6,678 nt of DNA. It comes from an uncultured Flavobacteriia bacterium. GTDB lineage: Bacteria > Bacteroidota > Bacteroidia > Flavobacteriales > Flavobacteriaceae. The stretch covers positions 1 through 6,678 of the forward strand of contig CAMLRV010000127.1 of the NCBI GenBank assembly GCA_946482495.1, in the 5' to 3' direction. The notes beneath the pieces are model-generated. The model had not been told where the DNA came from. It did no database searches and worked only from the letters and a program-made list of their open reading frames with translations. The translations under genes were made by a program, and so were the position numbers. The first letter of the stretch is position 1. The number at the start of each line of letters is the position of its first letter. Of this stretch, positions 1 to 6,630 are shown piece by piece.

Positions 1-622
1 CTTCACTATAAGCAACTGAATCAGTTGTTTCTTCATAAAGCTCATCAGTTTCCTCAAATGAAGTTGTATCAATTGTTATTTCCTTTTTCACAACAGTTCT
101 AGTAAATACATTCCCTTTAAAAGTTGATGTGATTTTTGAATCATTCAATATTCCATCCAATCCAGACATAGCATCTGCTTTTTTACCAGATGATCTTTGT
201 AAAGTTGAAGCTGGAGATTCCATATTATTAAGTTCATCAACTGAATTAAATGTTCCATAAAGCTCAAAAAGGGCTTCACCTTTCTTTTTATTCATTACCG
301 TGTGAACCGAGAATTTTTCTAATTTTTCAAACATTGCAATTTGTTCTGGTGTTAAAGTATCACCATGCTTAACTGCCATTTCTTTAAAATCTTTAAAATG
401 AAAAGTACTATCTACATCTTTATCTGATTCAGAAAAAAGTGCTTTGGCTGATGCTTTTTGAGAGTCTCCCATTTTCGAAACAGTTTCAAAAAGTTTCGAC
501 ATATTATAACCATAAGAAATCTTTCCAGAACCATCAGGATTAATGGTCATTTTTTCAGTAATATTACAACTTAGCAATAAAGTTGCCAGTAAAAATGTAA
601 CTACAAATTTCATGTTCTTCAT
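1..622 (-). CDS. Putative lipoprotein of unknown function (C-terminus cut off by window edge)
   Basis: The reading frame is open from an ATG at 622 to the window edge: 207 codons with no stop, so the gene is partial at its 3' end. The N-terminus is a lipoprotein signal peptide: basic residues (MKNMKF), a hydrophobic stretch, then a LLSC lipobox with Cys19 as the predicted lipidated residue. A second in-frame ATG at 613 would still leave a workable signal peptide, so the exact start is uncertain by three codons. The mature part begins with a short motif, MTINPDGSGKISY (about residues 25-37), a beta-hairpin-like DGSG pattern seen in several envelope lipoproteins. I see a weak resemblance to LppM-like domains but cannot confirm it. 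The rest is rich in Lys, Glu, Ser and Thr, and the visible end is acidic. No acidic cluster directly follows the Cys, so surface export is not suggested. It is divergent from lysS. The gene is very likely real; its function is unknown. Confidence 0.85.
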   Translation of the reverse strand, partial: MKNMKFVVTFLLATLLLSCNITEKMTINPDGSGKISYGYNMSKLFETVSKMGDSQKASAKALFSESDKDVDSTFHFKDFKEMAVKHGDTLTPEQIAMFEKLEKFSVHTVMNKKKGEALFELYGTFNSVDELNNMESPASTLQRSSGKKADAMSGLDGILNDSKITSTFKGNVFTRTVVKKEITIDTTSFEETDELYEETTDSVAYSE

Positions 623-692
623 TATCGTTTTATTTATTTTTTATATATGAAAAATTATTTTTAAAACTTATTTGAGCTGATTTTGTTTTTGC

Positions 693-718
693 GATTTCAA
701 AGATACAATTTTGAAATC
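693..718. repeat. 9-bp perfect inverted repeat in the divergent promoter region
   Basis: GATTTCAAA at 693-701 is the exact reverse complement of TTTGAAATC at 710-718, with an 8-base spacer. The repeat encloses the minus-strand -7 element at 698-705. A further copy of the half-site core TTTGAAA occurs at 740-746, overlapping the TTTG of the lysS -33 element and 30 bases from the copy at 710. This layout suits a dimeric transcription factor, but AT-rich DNA produces such repeats by chance and no regulator is identified. Confidence 0.45.
698..705 (-). promoter_or_regulatory. Putative -7 promoter element for the lipoprotein gene
   Basis: Read on the minus strand this is TATCTTTG, an exact match to the Bacteroidetes -7 consensus TAnnTTTG. 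No good TTG is present at the expected -33 distance; only a TTTAG-like stretch lies about 19 bases upstream. The start codon is about 75 bases downstream, giving a leader of roughly 65-70 bases. The element sits inside a 9-bp inverted repeat (693-718), which could be an operator. The -7 match is seen directly; promoter activity is inferred. Confidence 0.55.
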
Positions 719-739
719 ATTCTCCTAAAAAATTCGCAC

Positions 740-770
740 TTTGAAACTTTATTTCTATTACCTATCTTTG
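740..770 (+). promoter_or_regulatory. Bacteroidetes-type promoter for lysS
   Basis: TTTG at 740-743 and TATCTTTG at 763-770 are separated by 19 bases, matching the Bacteroidetes housekeeping sigma pattern of TTG near -33 and TAnnTTTG near -7. Transcription would begin a few bases after 770, leaving a leader of only about 15 A-rich bases before the ATG at 791. This also excludes any translation start upstream of the promoter. Confidence 0.8.
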
Positions 771-790
771 CACACTTAAAAAATAAGATT

Positions 791-2485
791 ATGCAACTTT
801 CGGAACAAGAAATTATTAGAAGAGAGAAATTACAATCATTACGTAATTTAGGTATCAACCCTTATCCTGCAGATTTATATCCAGTGAAGCACACTTCATC
901 AGACATAAAGAACAACTTTGAAGAAGGTAAGAAGGTAGTTGTTGCTGGACGCGTTATGAGTGTAAGAGATCAAGGAAAAGCTTGTTTCGTGGAATTACAA
1001 GATAGTGAAGGAAGAGTTCAATTGTATTTAAACCGAGACAATATTTGTCCAGGCGAAGACAAAACGTTGTACAACACTGTATTTAGAAAATTAACCGATT
1101 TAGGAGATTTTTTAGGATTTGAAGGTGAATTATTCACAACACAAGTGGGTGCAAAATGTATTCGTGTTTCTAACTTTACTTTTTTAAGTAAAACTTTACG
1201 TCCATTACCTTTACCAAAAACGGATGAAGAAGGAAATGTTTTCGATGCTTTTAACGATGCCGAATTACGTTACCGTATGCGTTATGTAGATTTAGTGGTT
1301 AATCCGCAAGTGAAAGATGTTTTCGTAAAAAGAACAAAATTATTCACAGCGATGAGAACTTTCTTTAACCAAGCTGGTTATATGGAAGTGGAAACGCCAG
1401 TTTTACAAAGCATACCGGGTGGTGCAGCGGCGCGTCCGTTCATCACGCACCATAATAGTTTAGATATTCCATTATACATGAGAATTGCTAACGAATTATA
1501 CTTAAAAAGATTAATTGTTGGTGGTTTTGATGGGGTTTACGAATTTTCAAAAAACTTCCGTAACGAAGGAATGGACAGAACACATAATCCAGAATTTACA
1601 GCAATGGAAATTTATGTAGCCTACAAAGACTACAATTGGATGATGGAAATGACAGAAAACTTATTAGAATATTGTGCTACTCAAGTAAACGGAACTACAG
1701 AAGCTACTTTTGGTGAACACAAAGTAGACTTTAAAGCACCATACGCTCGTGTAACGATGACAGATGCCATTAAACAATTCACAGGTTTTGATATCACAGG
1801 AAAATCGGAAGATGAATTACGTGAAGCAGCAAAATCTATGGGAATTGAAGTTAACGAAACAATGGGTAAAGGAAAATTAATTGATGAAATTTTTGGTGAG
1901 AAATGTGAAGGAAACTTCATTCAGCCAACTTTCATTACCGATTATCCAAAAGAAATGTCTCCTTTATGTAAATCACACCGCGACAATCCAGAATTAACAG
2001 AGCGTTTTGAATTAATGGTTTGTGGTAAAGAAATTGCTAATGCGTATTCAGAATTAAATGACCCTATCGACCAACGTGAACGTTTTGAAGCACAAATGGC
2101 TTTAGCAGAAAAAGGTGATGATGAAGCAAACGGAATTATTGATGAAGATTTCTTACGCGCTTTAGAATACGGAATGCCCCCAACATCTGGATTAGGAATT
2201 GGTATGGACAGATTAATCATGTTCTTAACTAACAATCCTTCAATTCAAGAAGTATTATTCTTCCCGCAAATGCGTCCGGAGAAAAAAGTGACTTTAGAAT
2301 TAACAGAAGATGAAAAATTTATTGTTGGTTTATTAGAGAAAGAAAACAATCAACCAATTGCAACTTTAAAAGACAAATCGGCGTTAAGCGGAAAAAAATG
2401 GGATGCTGCCATGAAAGGTTTAGCAAAACATGGTTTAACCAAAGTGGTTGTAGATGGAGATAATAAATTAGTAGTTTTAGGATAA
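791..2485 (+). CDS. lysS: Lysine--tRNA ligase (class II lysyl-tRNA synthetase)
   Basis: This cytoplasmic enzyme charges tRNA-Lys with lysine using ATP. The product is 564 aa. An N-terminal OB-fold anticodon-binding domain covers roughly residues 48-135 (VVVAGRVMSVRDQGKACFVE region). The class IIb catalytic domain follows: a motif 1 region near 185-205, the signature IPGGAAARPF at 208-217, motif 2 at about 256-275 (FRNEGMDRTHNPEFTAMEIY), the region KEIANAYSELNDP at 413-425, and motif 3 GLGIGMDR at 467-474 with its conserved Arg. Bacterial LysRS such as the E. coli enzyme (505 aa) usually end near the FPxMRP motif, here at 491-496. This protein continues about 66 residues further, a tail I recall as common in Bacteroidota LysRS. 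The ATG at 791 is chosen because a good promoter ends at 770 and the protein starts MQLSEQEIIRREKL, as LysRS does. Transcription appears monocistronic, ending at the hairpin at 2507-2545. Confidence 0.97.
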   Translation: MQLSEQEIIRREKLQSLRNLGINPYPADLYPVKHTSSDIKNNFEEGKKVVVAGRVMSVRDQGKACFVELQDSEGRVQLYLNRDNICPGEDKTLYNTVFRKLTDLGDFLGFEGELFTTQVGAKCIRVSNFTFLSKTLRPLPLPKTDEEGNVFDAFNDAELRYRMRYVDLVVNPQVKDVFVKRTKLFTAMRTFFNQAGYMEVETPVLQSIPGGAAARPFITHHNSLDIPLYMRIANELYLKRLIVGGFDGVYEFSKNFRNEGMDRTHNPEFTAMEIYVAYKDYNWMMEMTENLLEYCATQVNGTTEATFGEHKVDFKAPYARVTMTDAIKQFTGFDITGKSEDELREAAKSMGIEVNETMGKGKLIDEIFGEKCEGNFIQPTFITDYPKEMSPLCKSHRDNPELTERFELMVCGKEIANAYSELNDPIDQRERFEAQMALAEKGDDEANGIIDEDFLRALEYGMPPTSGLGIGMDRLIMFLTNNPSIQEVLFFPQMRPEKKVTLELTEDEKFIVGLLEKENNQPIATLKDKSALSGKKWDAAMKGLAKHGLTKVVVDGDNKLVVLG

Positions 2486-2506
2486 AACCTAGTTTATCTA
2501 AAATAA

Positions 2507-2545
2507 AAAAACCTCGAAGCAATTAAGTTTCGAGGTTTTTCTTTT
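2507..2545. terminator. Bidirectional rho-independent terminator between lysS and the barrel gene
   Basis: The arms 2507-2520 and 2527-2540 form a stem of about 14 bp (core ACCTCGAA / TTCGAGGT, one G-U pair) around a 6-base AATTAA loop. On the plus strand the stem runs into TTTTTCTTTT, terminating lysS, which stops 21 bases upstream. On the minus strand it runs into a T-rich tract (complement of 2501-2511), terminating the convergent gene whose stop codon is at 2558-2560. The two genes therefore share it. Confidence 0.9.
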
Positions 2546-2557
2546 ATAGTTAATCAA

Positions 2558-5023
2558 TTAAAATCTCAATCCAAACATGACACCATCACCAAGATAACCA
2601 CCTTGGTAACTACGCACATAATCTACACGGAAAATCTTAAGCTTTCCAAATCCAATTCGGTCAAAACCAACAGAAACTTCCTGATAAGGTTTATAATTTT
2701 CAGAAGATACTTGATGAAATCCACCTACTAAATTCCAACCTAATTTATTTAATAGAGGAATCTTATTCATAAAATACCCATTGTCGTTATAATTCGCATG
2801 CATTTCAAAATATTGATTATTGGTTGAAAGTGCATAATATGGTAATAAATTAAAACTTGAATTGTATTGTCCATCAATTCTAATATGAGTTTGATTTCCA
2901 TTAAAATGTTTGTAATCTGCATATGAAATATCATCCGCTCCGAAGAACTTTCCTACTTTCATATTTAAATCCAAATCACCTTTATTGGCTAATGTTTTAC
3001 TGTAATTTAAACGCGCTTCTAAAAAGTCGTATTCATATCCTTTTGCCGAAGCCAAAAATGCTTTTGCGTAGGTAAAACCAAGCGTTGGATATTTCCCTTC
3101 ATTCATGTTCATTTTTCCGTCTGGTCTGGTAATATATTTTTGACCAAAAACAAATCTCGAACTCAAACTAAACTTTGTCAAATGATGCTCTTCAATGGCT
3201 GCAACTGCATCGGAATCTGGATTTAACGGATTATTTGAACTATACAAATCATCAGTTTTCACCCAAGCATAATCTGTTGTATTAAATAATGGTTTTCTAT
3301 TTTCATAAGCTAAATTGGCATTCAAAAATATTCCATTCACCACTTCTCTACCTGTACTAATTTCTACAAATTCCTTTTCATACAATTTCATAAAATTGTT
3401 TTTGAAAACTAATGAACTTACCGAATTTACAATTCCTGAAATAGGTTCAGCATTATTAAATTGATTGACTTTATTACCTCCATTCAAACGAATATAAGCA
3501 TCATTTGTATTGTTGAATTTATGATAAAAACTAACTGTTGGTCTTACACGTTTATCTGAAAAGCCATATTCAAAATCCGAAGAAATATTAGTACGTTTCC
3601 CTTTCTCTTCATTATAATGTGAATATGAAAATCCAGAACCTAAATGATAGCCTTGAACCGTATTAAAATTAAATGAAGTCAAATTAAATAATCCTTGATA
3701 ATTGAATCGTTTGTTTTTAAAACTATTTTTATAGGTATAGCCAGTGATGATTTTCATCAACTTGAATTTATTAGATTTTGCATCTACAGAATCCATATAA
3801 ACTTGAGAATTTCTAACTTTATAAACACTATCTTTTTTTACATAATTAGAGGTTTCTTCTTCAGTTAACGGAACTGGACGATTTTCCATCCAATAGGAAT
3901 CTTCTTTTTTGTTTGATTTTTCAGCAAAAGTTACCACTTCACTTCCGAACGTTTTCTTTTCGAAACTATCTACAAAATTATAATTACTAAAAACGTGCGT
4001 GTATTTTCCATTGAATTTCATCATAAAAATCCCAGCTTTAAAATCGAACGATTGCAAGCTTTTTACCCACATTTTATTGTCGGGATTATAGTTAAAATTT
4101 TGCACCAATTTTAAAGTTTCTAGCAACTCTTGTTGCGCCCTATATCCTGCAATATCTAAGTCAACAGCATAAATTGCATAGGATTCATCCACAATATAAA
4201 TATAGCCATCAAAAACAGGTTCTTTATCTCTTTTTGGCGTAACTTTAATTTTATAAATATAATTATTATAACTATCCGTAAAAGTATCTTCTATCTTGTA
4301 TTTGTAGTATGTAAAAGCGTTTGAAGCAATTGGAGAAATCATCGGAATATTAAAATCGATTGTATTCTGATAGAAATCGTAATTGGTATTTACAGCCGTA
4401 TTGAAACTGAAACCATTATCATCTCCAGCCACTTTACTGGCAATAATTTCTTCTTTTAAATTGTTAGGTTTTTCGAACTTAATCTTTGAAACAGTTTCCG
4501 ATTGATAAATGATTCCAGCACCAGTAGAATCTAGGTTTCCTTCTAAATCACCAATTTCAATTCCCATGAATTTTTTCGGCACATCTTTTACTCTAAAAAT
4601 TCCTCTAGAATAAAAATCAGCTTCAAACTTATCAGTTCTATCTGTATTTTTTTTACGATTAGCGATGGCGTTTCTAATGATTCCATTGGCTGGATTTTCG
4701 CCACTTTTTACAACAACTTCTTCAATTGAATATTCTTCATCCGCCAAAGAAGCATTTATAATTGTTGGAAATGAAGAAATTTCCTGAGTAATGGTTTTAG
4801 TTTTGTATCCTAAGATTTTAAAAACTAACGTATATTTTCCAGTTTTTTTGACATTCAATTCGTATTCTCCATTTTCATTTGAAGAAGTTCCATTATATGT
4901 TTTTTCAATAGTTATACTGGCATAAGGCAAGGCATTTCCTTTAGAGTCAGTAACTTTTCCTCTAATTTGGGCAATAGAAAAACTTGAAAAAAGAACAAAG
5001 GCGAATAATAATTTAAATTTCAT
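2558..5023 (-). CDS. DUF5686 / carboxypeptidase-like regulatory domain outer-membrane protein
   Basis: An 821-aa exported protein. Residues 1-18 form a signal peptidase I type signal (MKFKLLFAFVLFSSFSIA, cleavage before Gln19). Residues about 20-95 are a carboxypeptidase-D regulatory-like beta-sandwich (GKVTDSKGNALPYASITI, later GYKT), the N-terminal domain common on Bacteroidota outer-membrane proteins. Next comes EEVVVKSGENPANGIIRNAI (101-120), typical of the DUF5686 family. The second half is rich in aromatic, alternating strands consistent with a beta-barrel, and the chain ends in VMFGLRF with a terminal Phe, the usual outer-membrane insertion signal. No TonB-dependent receptor plug is apparent, so it is not a standard SusC-type receptor. 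Transport or assembly role is unknown. It lies 65 bases after aroQ with no clear promoter in the gap, so it is probably the last gene of that transcript. Family assignment is from recognised sequence patterns. Confidence 0.85.
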   Translation of the reverse strand: MKFKLLFAFVLFSSFSIAQIRGKVTDSKGNALPYASITIEKTYNGTSSNENGEYELNVKKTGKYTLVFKILGYKTKTITQEISSFPTIINASLADEEYSIEEVVVKSGENPANGIIRNAIANRKKNTDRTDKFEADFYSRGIFRVKDVPKKFMGIEIGDLEGNLDSTGAGIIYQSETVSKIKFEKPNNLKEEIIASKVAGDDNGFSFNTAVNTNYDFYQNTIDFNIPMISPIASNAFTYYKYKIEDTFTDSYNNYIYKIKVTPKRDKEPVFDGYIYIVDESYAIYAVDLDIAGYRAQQELLETLKLVQNFNYNPDNKMWVKSLQSFDFKAGIFMMKFNGKYTHVFSNYNFVDSFEKKTFGSEVVTFAEKSNKKEDSYWMENRPVPLTEEETSNYVKKDSVYKVRNSQVYMDSVDAKSNKFKLMKIITGYTYKNSFKNKRFNYQGLFNLTSFNFNTVQGYHLGSGFSYSHYNEEKGKRTNISSDFEYGFSDKRVRPTVSFYHKFNNTNDAYIRLNGGNKVNQFNNAEPISGIVNSVSSLVFKNNFMKLYEKEFVEISTGREVVNGIFLNANLAYENRKPLFNTTDYAWVKTDDLYSSNNPLNPDSDAVAAIEEHHLTKFSLSSRFVFGQKYITRPDGKMNMNEGKYPTLGFTYAKAFLASAKGYEYDFLEARLNYSKTLANKGDLDLNMKVGKFFGADDISYADYKHFNGNQTHIRIDGQYNSSFNLLPYYALSTNNQYFEMHANYNDNGYFMNKIPLLNKLGWNLVGGFHQVSSENYKPYQEVSVGFDRIGFGKLKIFRVDYVRSYQGGYLGDGVMFGLRF

Positions 5024-5088
5024 AAGGGCATTTATAATTTTAGGTTGTGATTGTATAGACGATTTCTTAAACGAAATAGTTGTATGGA

Positions 5089-5502
5089 TTATAAAAAACT
5101 TTGTAGAGCCAAAGTATAGCTTTGCAATCCAAAACCAATAATCACACCTTTTGCATTGGGCGAAATATAGGATTGATGGCGAAAAGTTTCTCTTGAAAAA
5201 GTATTAGAAATATGAACTTCAATTACGGGAGTATTTATGGCTTTGATACAATCGCCAATAGCTACCGAAGTATGAGTGTAAGCCCCGGCATTAAGTATAA
5301 TTCCATCATAGGAAAAACCAACTTCTTGTAATTTATTGATAATTTCTCCTTCCACATTAGATTGAAAATAATCTAATTGGAGCGTTGGAAATTGAGATTT
5401 CAATTCGTTAAAAAACGAATCGAAATCTTGTTTCCCATATATAGAAGTTTCTCTTTGTCCTAACAAGTTTAAATTAGGACCATTCAGAATTAATAATTGC
5501 AT
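5089..5502 (-). CDS. aroQ: 3-dehydroquinate dehydratase, type II
   Basis: This cytoplasmic enzyme dehydrates 3-dehydroquinate to 3-dehydroshikimate, the third step of the shikimate pathway to chorismate and the aromatic amino acids. At 137 aa it has the usual length for the small dodecameric type II family. The N-terminal signature LILNGPNLNLLGQRE (4-18) is present, with catalytic Arg17 and Tyr22 (IYG). Further landmarks are NAGAYTHTS (71-79, substrate-binding Asn71), EVHISN (95-100, catalytic His97) and Arg108 in the FRHQSY segment, so every key active-site residue I would expect is there. The ATG at 5500-5502 overlaps the stop codon of the upstream peptidase gene as TAATG, which favours translational coupling and confirms the start. 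No separate promoter was found. Function is confident; the link to its envelope-associated neighbours is unexplained. Confidence 0.97.
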   Translation of the reverse strand: MQLLILNGPNLNLLGQRETSIYGKQDFDSFFNELKSQFPTLQLDYFQSNVEGEIINKLQEVGFSYDGIILNAGAYTHTSVAIGDCIKAINTPVIEVHISNTFSRETFRHQSYISPNAKGVIIGFGLQSYTLALQSFL

Positions 5503-6539
5503 TATTTTCCGTCTTTGTCAACCACAATTTTATTTTCTCTGTTGGCCAATTCCCAAGCCAATGTAAATGCCAATTTACCACGCATTGCTAACAAATCGTA
5601 TTCAATTTTGTCTGCCGTATCGTTAGCTCCATGATAGTCTTCATGAACACCGTTGAAAAAGAAAATTGAAGGATTTCCTTTTTTAGCAAAGTTGTAGTGG
5701 TCTGAACGGAAATAAAACTGATTTGGATCATTTCTAGCATTAAAAGTATAATCTAATTTTAATCCTACGTATTTAGTATTCATTTCTTCATTAATAGAAT
5801 GTAATTCAGAACTCAATCTATCAGACCCAATTACATATACATATTTTCCATCTTCTTTATGGTTACCAATAGTATCTCTACGACCCACCATATCAATATT
5901 GATATCAGCCACAGTATTTTTAATAGGGAATAACGGATTTTCAGAATAATATCTTGAACCATGTAAGCCATGCTCCTCACCCGTTACATGCAAAAACAAG
6001 ACAGAACGTTTTGGTCCATGTCCTTCTTTTTTAGCTTCTGCAAAAGCTTTTGCAATTTCTATTAGAGTAACTGTTCCTGAACCATCATCATCAGCTCCAT
6101 TATACACTTCGCCATTTTTCATACCAATATGATCATAATGTGCCGAAATAATTACTACTTCTTCAGGTTTTTCAGCACCAGGAATAAATGCCCAAATATT
6201 TTCAGAATCATTCAGTTTCGGAGAAAATCCTTTTTTCATGAATTCCGACGGTACTTTTTGATAGTAATCTGTTGAGCCTGGAGGATTTTTTATTCCTAAA
6301 GCTTTATATTGTTCAATAATGTATAACCCTGCTTTTTTCTGACCTTCAGAACCTGTATTTCTTCCTTCCATTTCATCAGAAGCAATAACATGAAGATTTT
6401 TAGATAAACTAGCTTCGTTAATGGTGTTCATGTATTTAGCAACATCAACTTTGTTTTCTTTATTAGAAACAGCACCTTTTTTTGGAGAACAACTTAGCAA
6501 AAATGCTACTGTTGCAAGTAGTAGTAATGACTTTTTCAT
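5502..6539 (-). CDS. M28-family zinc metallopeptidase, lipoprotein
   Basis: A 345-aa membrane-anchored peptidase, probably a di-zinc aminopeptidase. The signal peptide ends in a lipobox, FLLSC, with Cys17 predicted to be lipidated; no acidic residues follow it closely, so a periplasm-facing anchor is the simpler guess. M28 metal ligands and catalytic residues are visible in order: His134 in AHYDH, Asp151 in NGADDDGSG, Glu188-Glu189 in TGEEHG (catalytic base and zinc ligand), Asp216 in NIDMVGR and His303 in DYHGAND. The domain is therefore expected to be active. A pre-domain (about 35-115, with SDEMEGRNTGSEGQ) is typical of these exported M28 proteins. Substrate is not predictable; N-terminal trimming of peptides for nutrition or turnover is likely. 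The ATG at 6539 is chosen because a promoter -7 element covers 6561-6568, the signal peptide begins properly at MKKSLLLL, and the upstream in-frame start is a TTG inside that promoter. It is the first gene of the cluster with aroQ. Confidence 0.93.
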   Translation of the reverse strand: MKKSLLLLATVAFLLSCSPKKGAVSNKENKVDVAKYMNTINEASLSKNLHVIASDEMEGRNTGSEGQKKAGLYIIEQYKALGIKNPPGSTDYYQKVPSEFMKKGFSPKLNDSENIWAFIPGAEKPEEVVIISAHYDHIGMKNGEVYNGADDDGSGTVTLIEIAKAFAEAKKEGHGPKRSVLFLHVTGEEHGLHGSRYYSENPLFPIKNTVADINIDMVGRRDTIGNHKEDGKYVYVIGSDRLSSELHSINEEMNTKYVGLKLDYTFNARNDPNQFYFRSDHYNFAKKGNPSIFFFNGVHEDYHGANDTADKIEYDLLAMRGKLAFTLAWELANRENKIVVDKDGK

Positions 6540-6560
6540 TTGTATCGGTTTAAGACTATA

Positions 6561-6589
6561 CAAATCTAATTAAAAAAGTTTTATACCAA
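6561..6589 (-). promoter_or_regulatory. Bacteroidetes-type promoter for the peptidase-aroQ-barrel cluster
   Basis: On the minus strand, TTG at 6589-6587 is followed after 18 bases by TAGATTTG (6568-6561), fitting TTG / TAnnTTTG. Transcription would start a few bases further on, leaving a leader of about 15-20 bases before the ATG at 6539. It is the only convincing promoter seen for the three downstream genes, so it may drive all of them. Confidence 0.75.
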
Positions 6590-6613
6590 TAAATTTTATA
6601 AGAATTTTAAGAA

Positions 6614-6630
6614 GAAAGGAAATAAAAAAT
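6614..6630 (-). terminator. T-rich tract ending the SRP RNA
   Basis: Immediately after the RNA's closing strand (GCTTGCC) the minus strand reads ATTTTTTATTTCCTTTC. The terminal helix of the SRP RNA, whose 5' arm is outside the window, followed by this T-run would act as an intrinsic terminator. The peptidase gene has its own promoter about 25 bases further on, which supports separate transcription units. Confidence 0.5.

Noticed and set aside
683..790. In-frame extension of lysS by 36 codons from a TTG
   Set aside because: It would begin upstream of the lysS promoter (740-770), encodes a hydrophobic stretch unlike the LysRS N-terminus, and covers the divergent promoter region. The ATG at 791 fits the family.
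1411..1450. GC-rich patch inside lysS, considered as transferred or recombined DNA
   Set aside because: It encodes the invariant IPGGAAARPFITHH segment, where Gly, Ala, Arg and Pro codons force a higher GC content. The frame is unbroken and the flanks are normal.
1681..2235. Two open frames on the minus strand inside lysS (1681-1920, 1942-2235)
   Set aside because: They are antisense to well-conserved LysRS coding sequence, show no recognisable domain and have no promoter; they are coding shadows.
2319..2522. Minus-strand open frame over the lysS 3' end and terminator
   Set aside because: It begins inside lysS, runs across the shared terminator hairpin region and resembles no family; a shadow.
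6540..6563. Eight-codon extension of the M28 peptidase from a TTG
   Set aside because: The TTG is part of the -7 promoter element TAGATTTG, so it would lie upstream of the transcript start, and the signal peptide begins naturally at the ATG at 6539.
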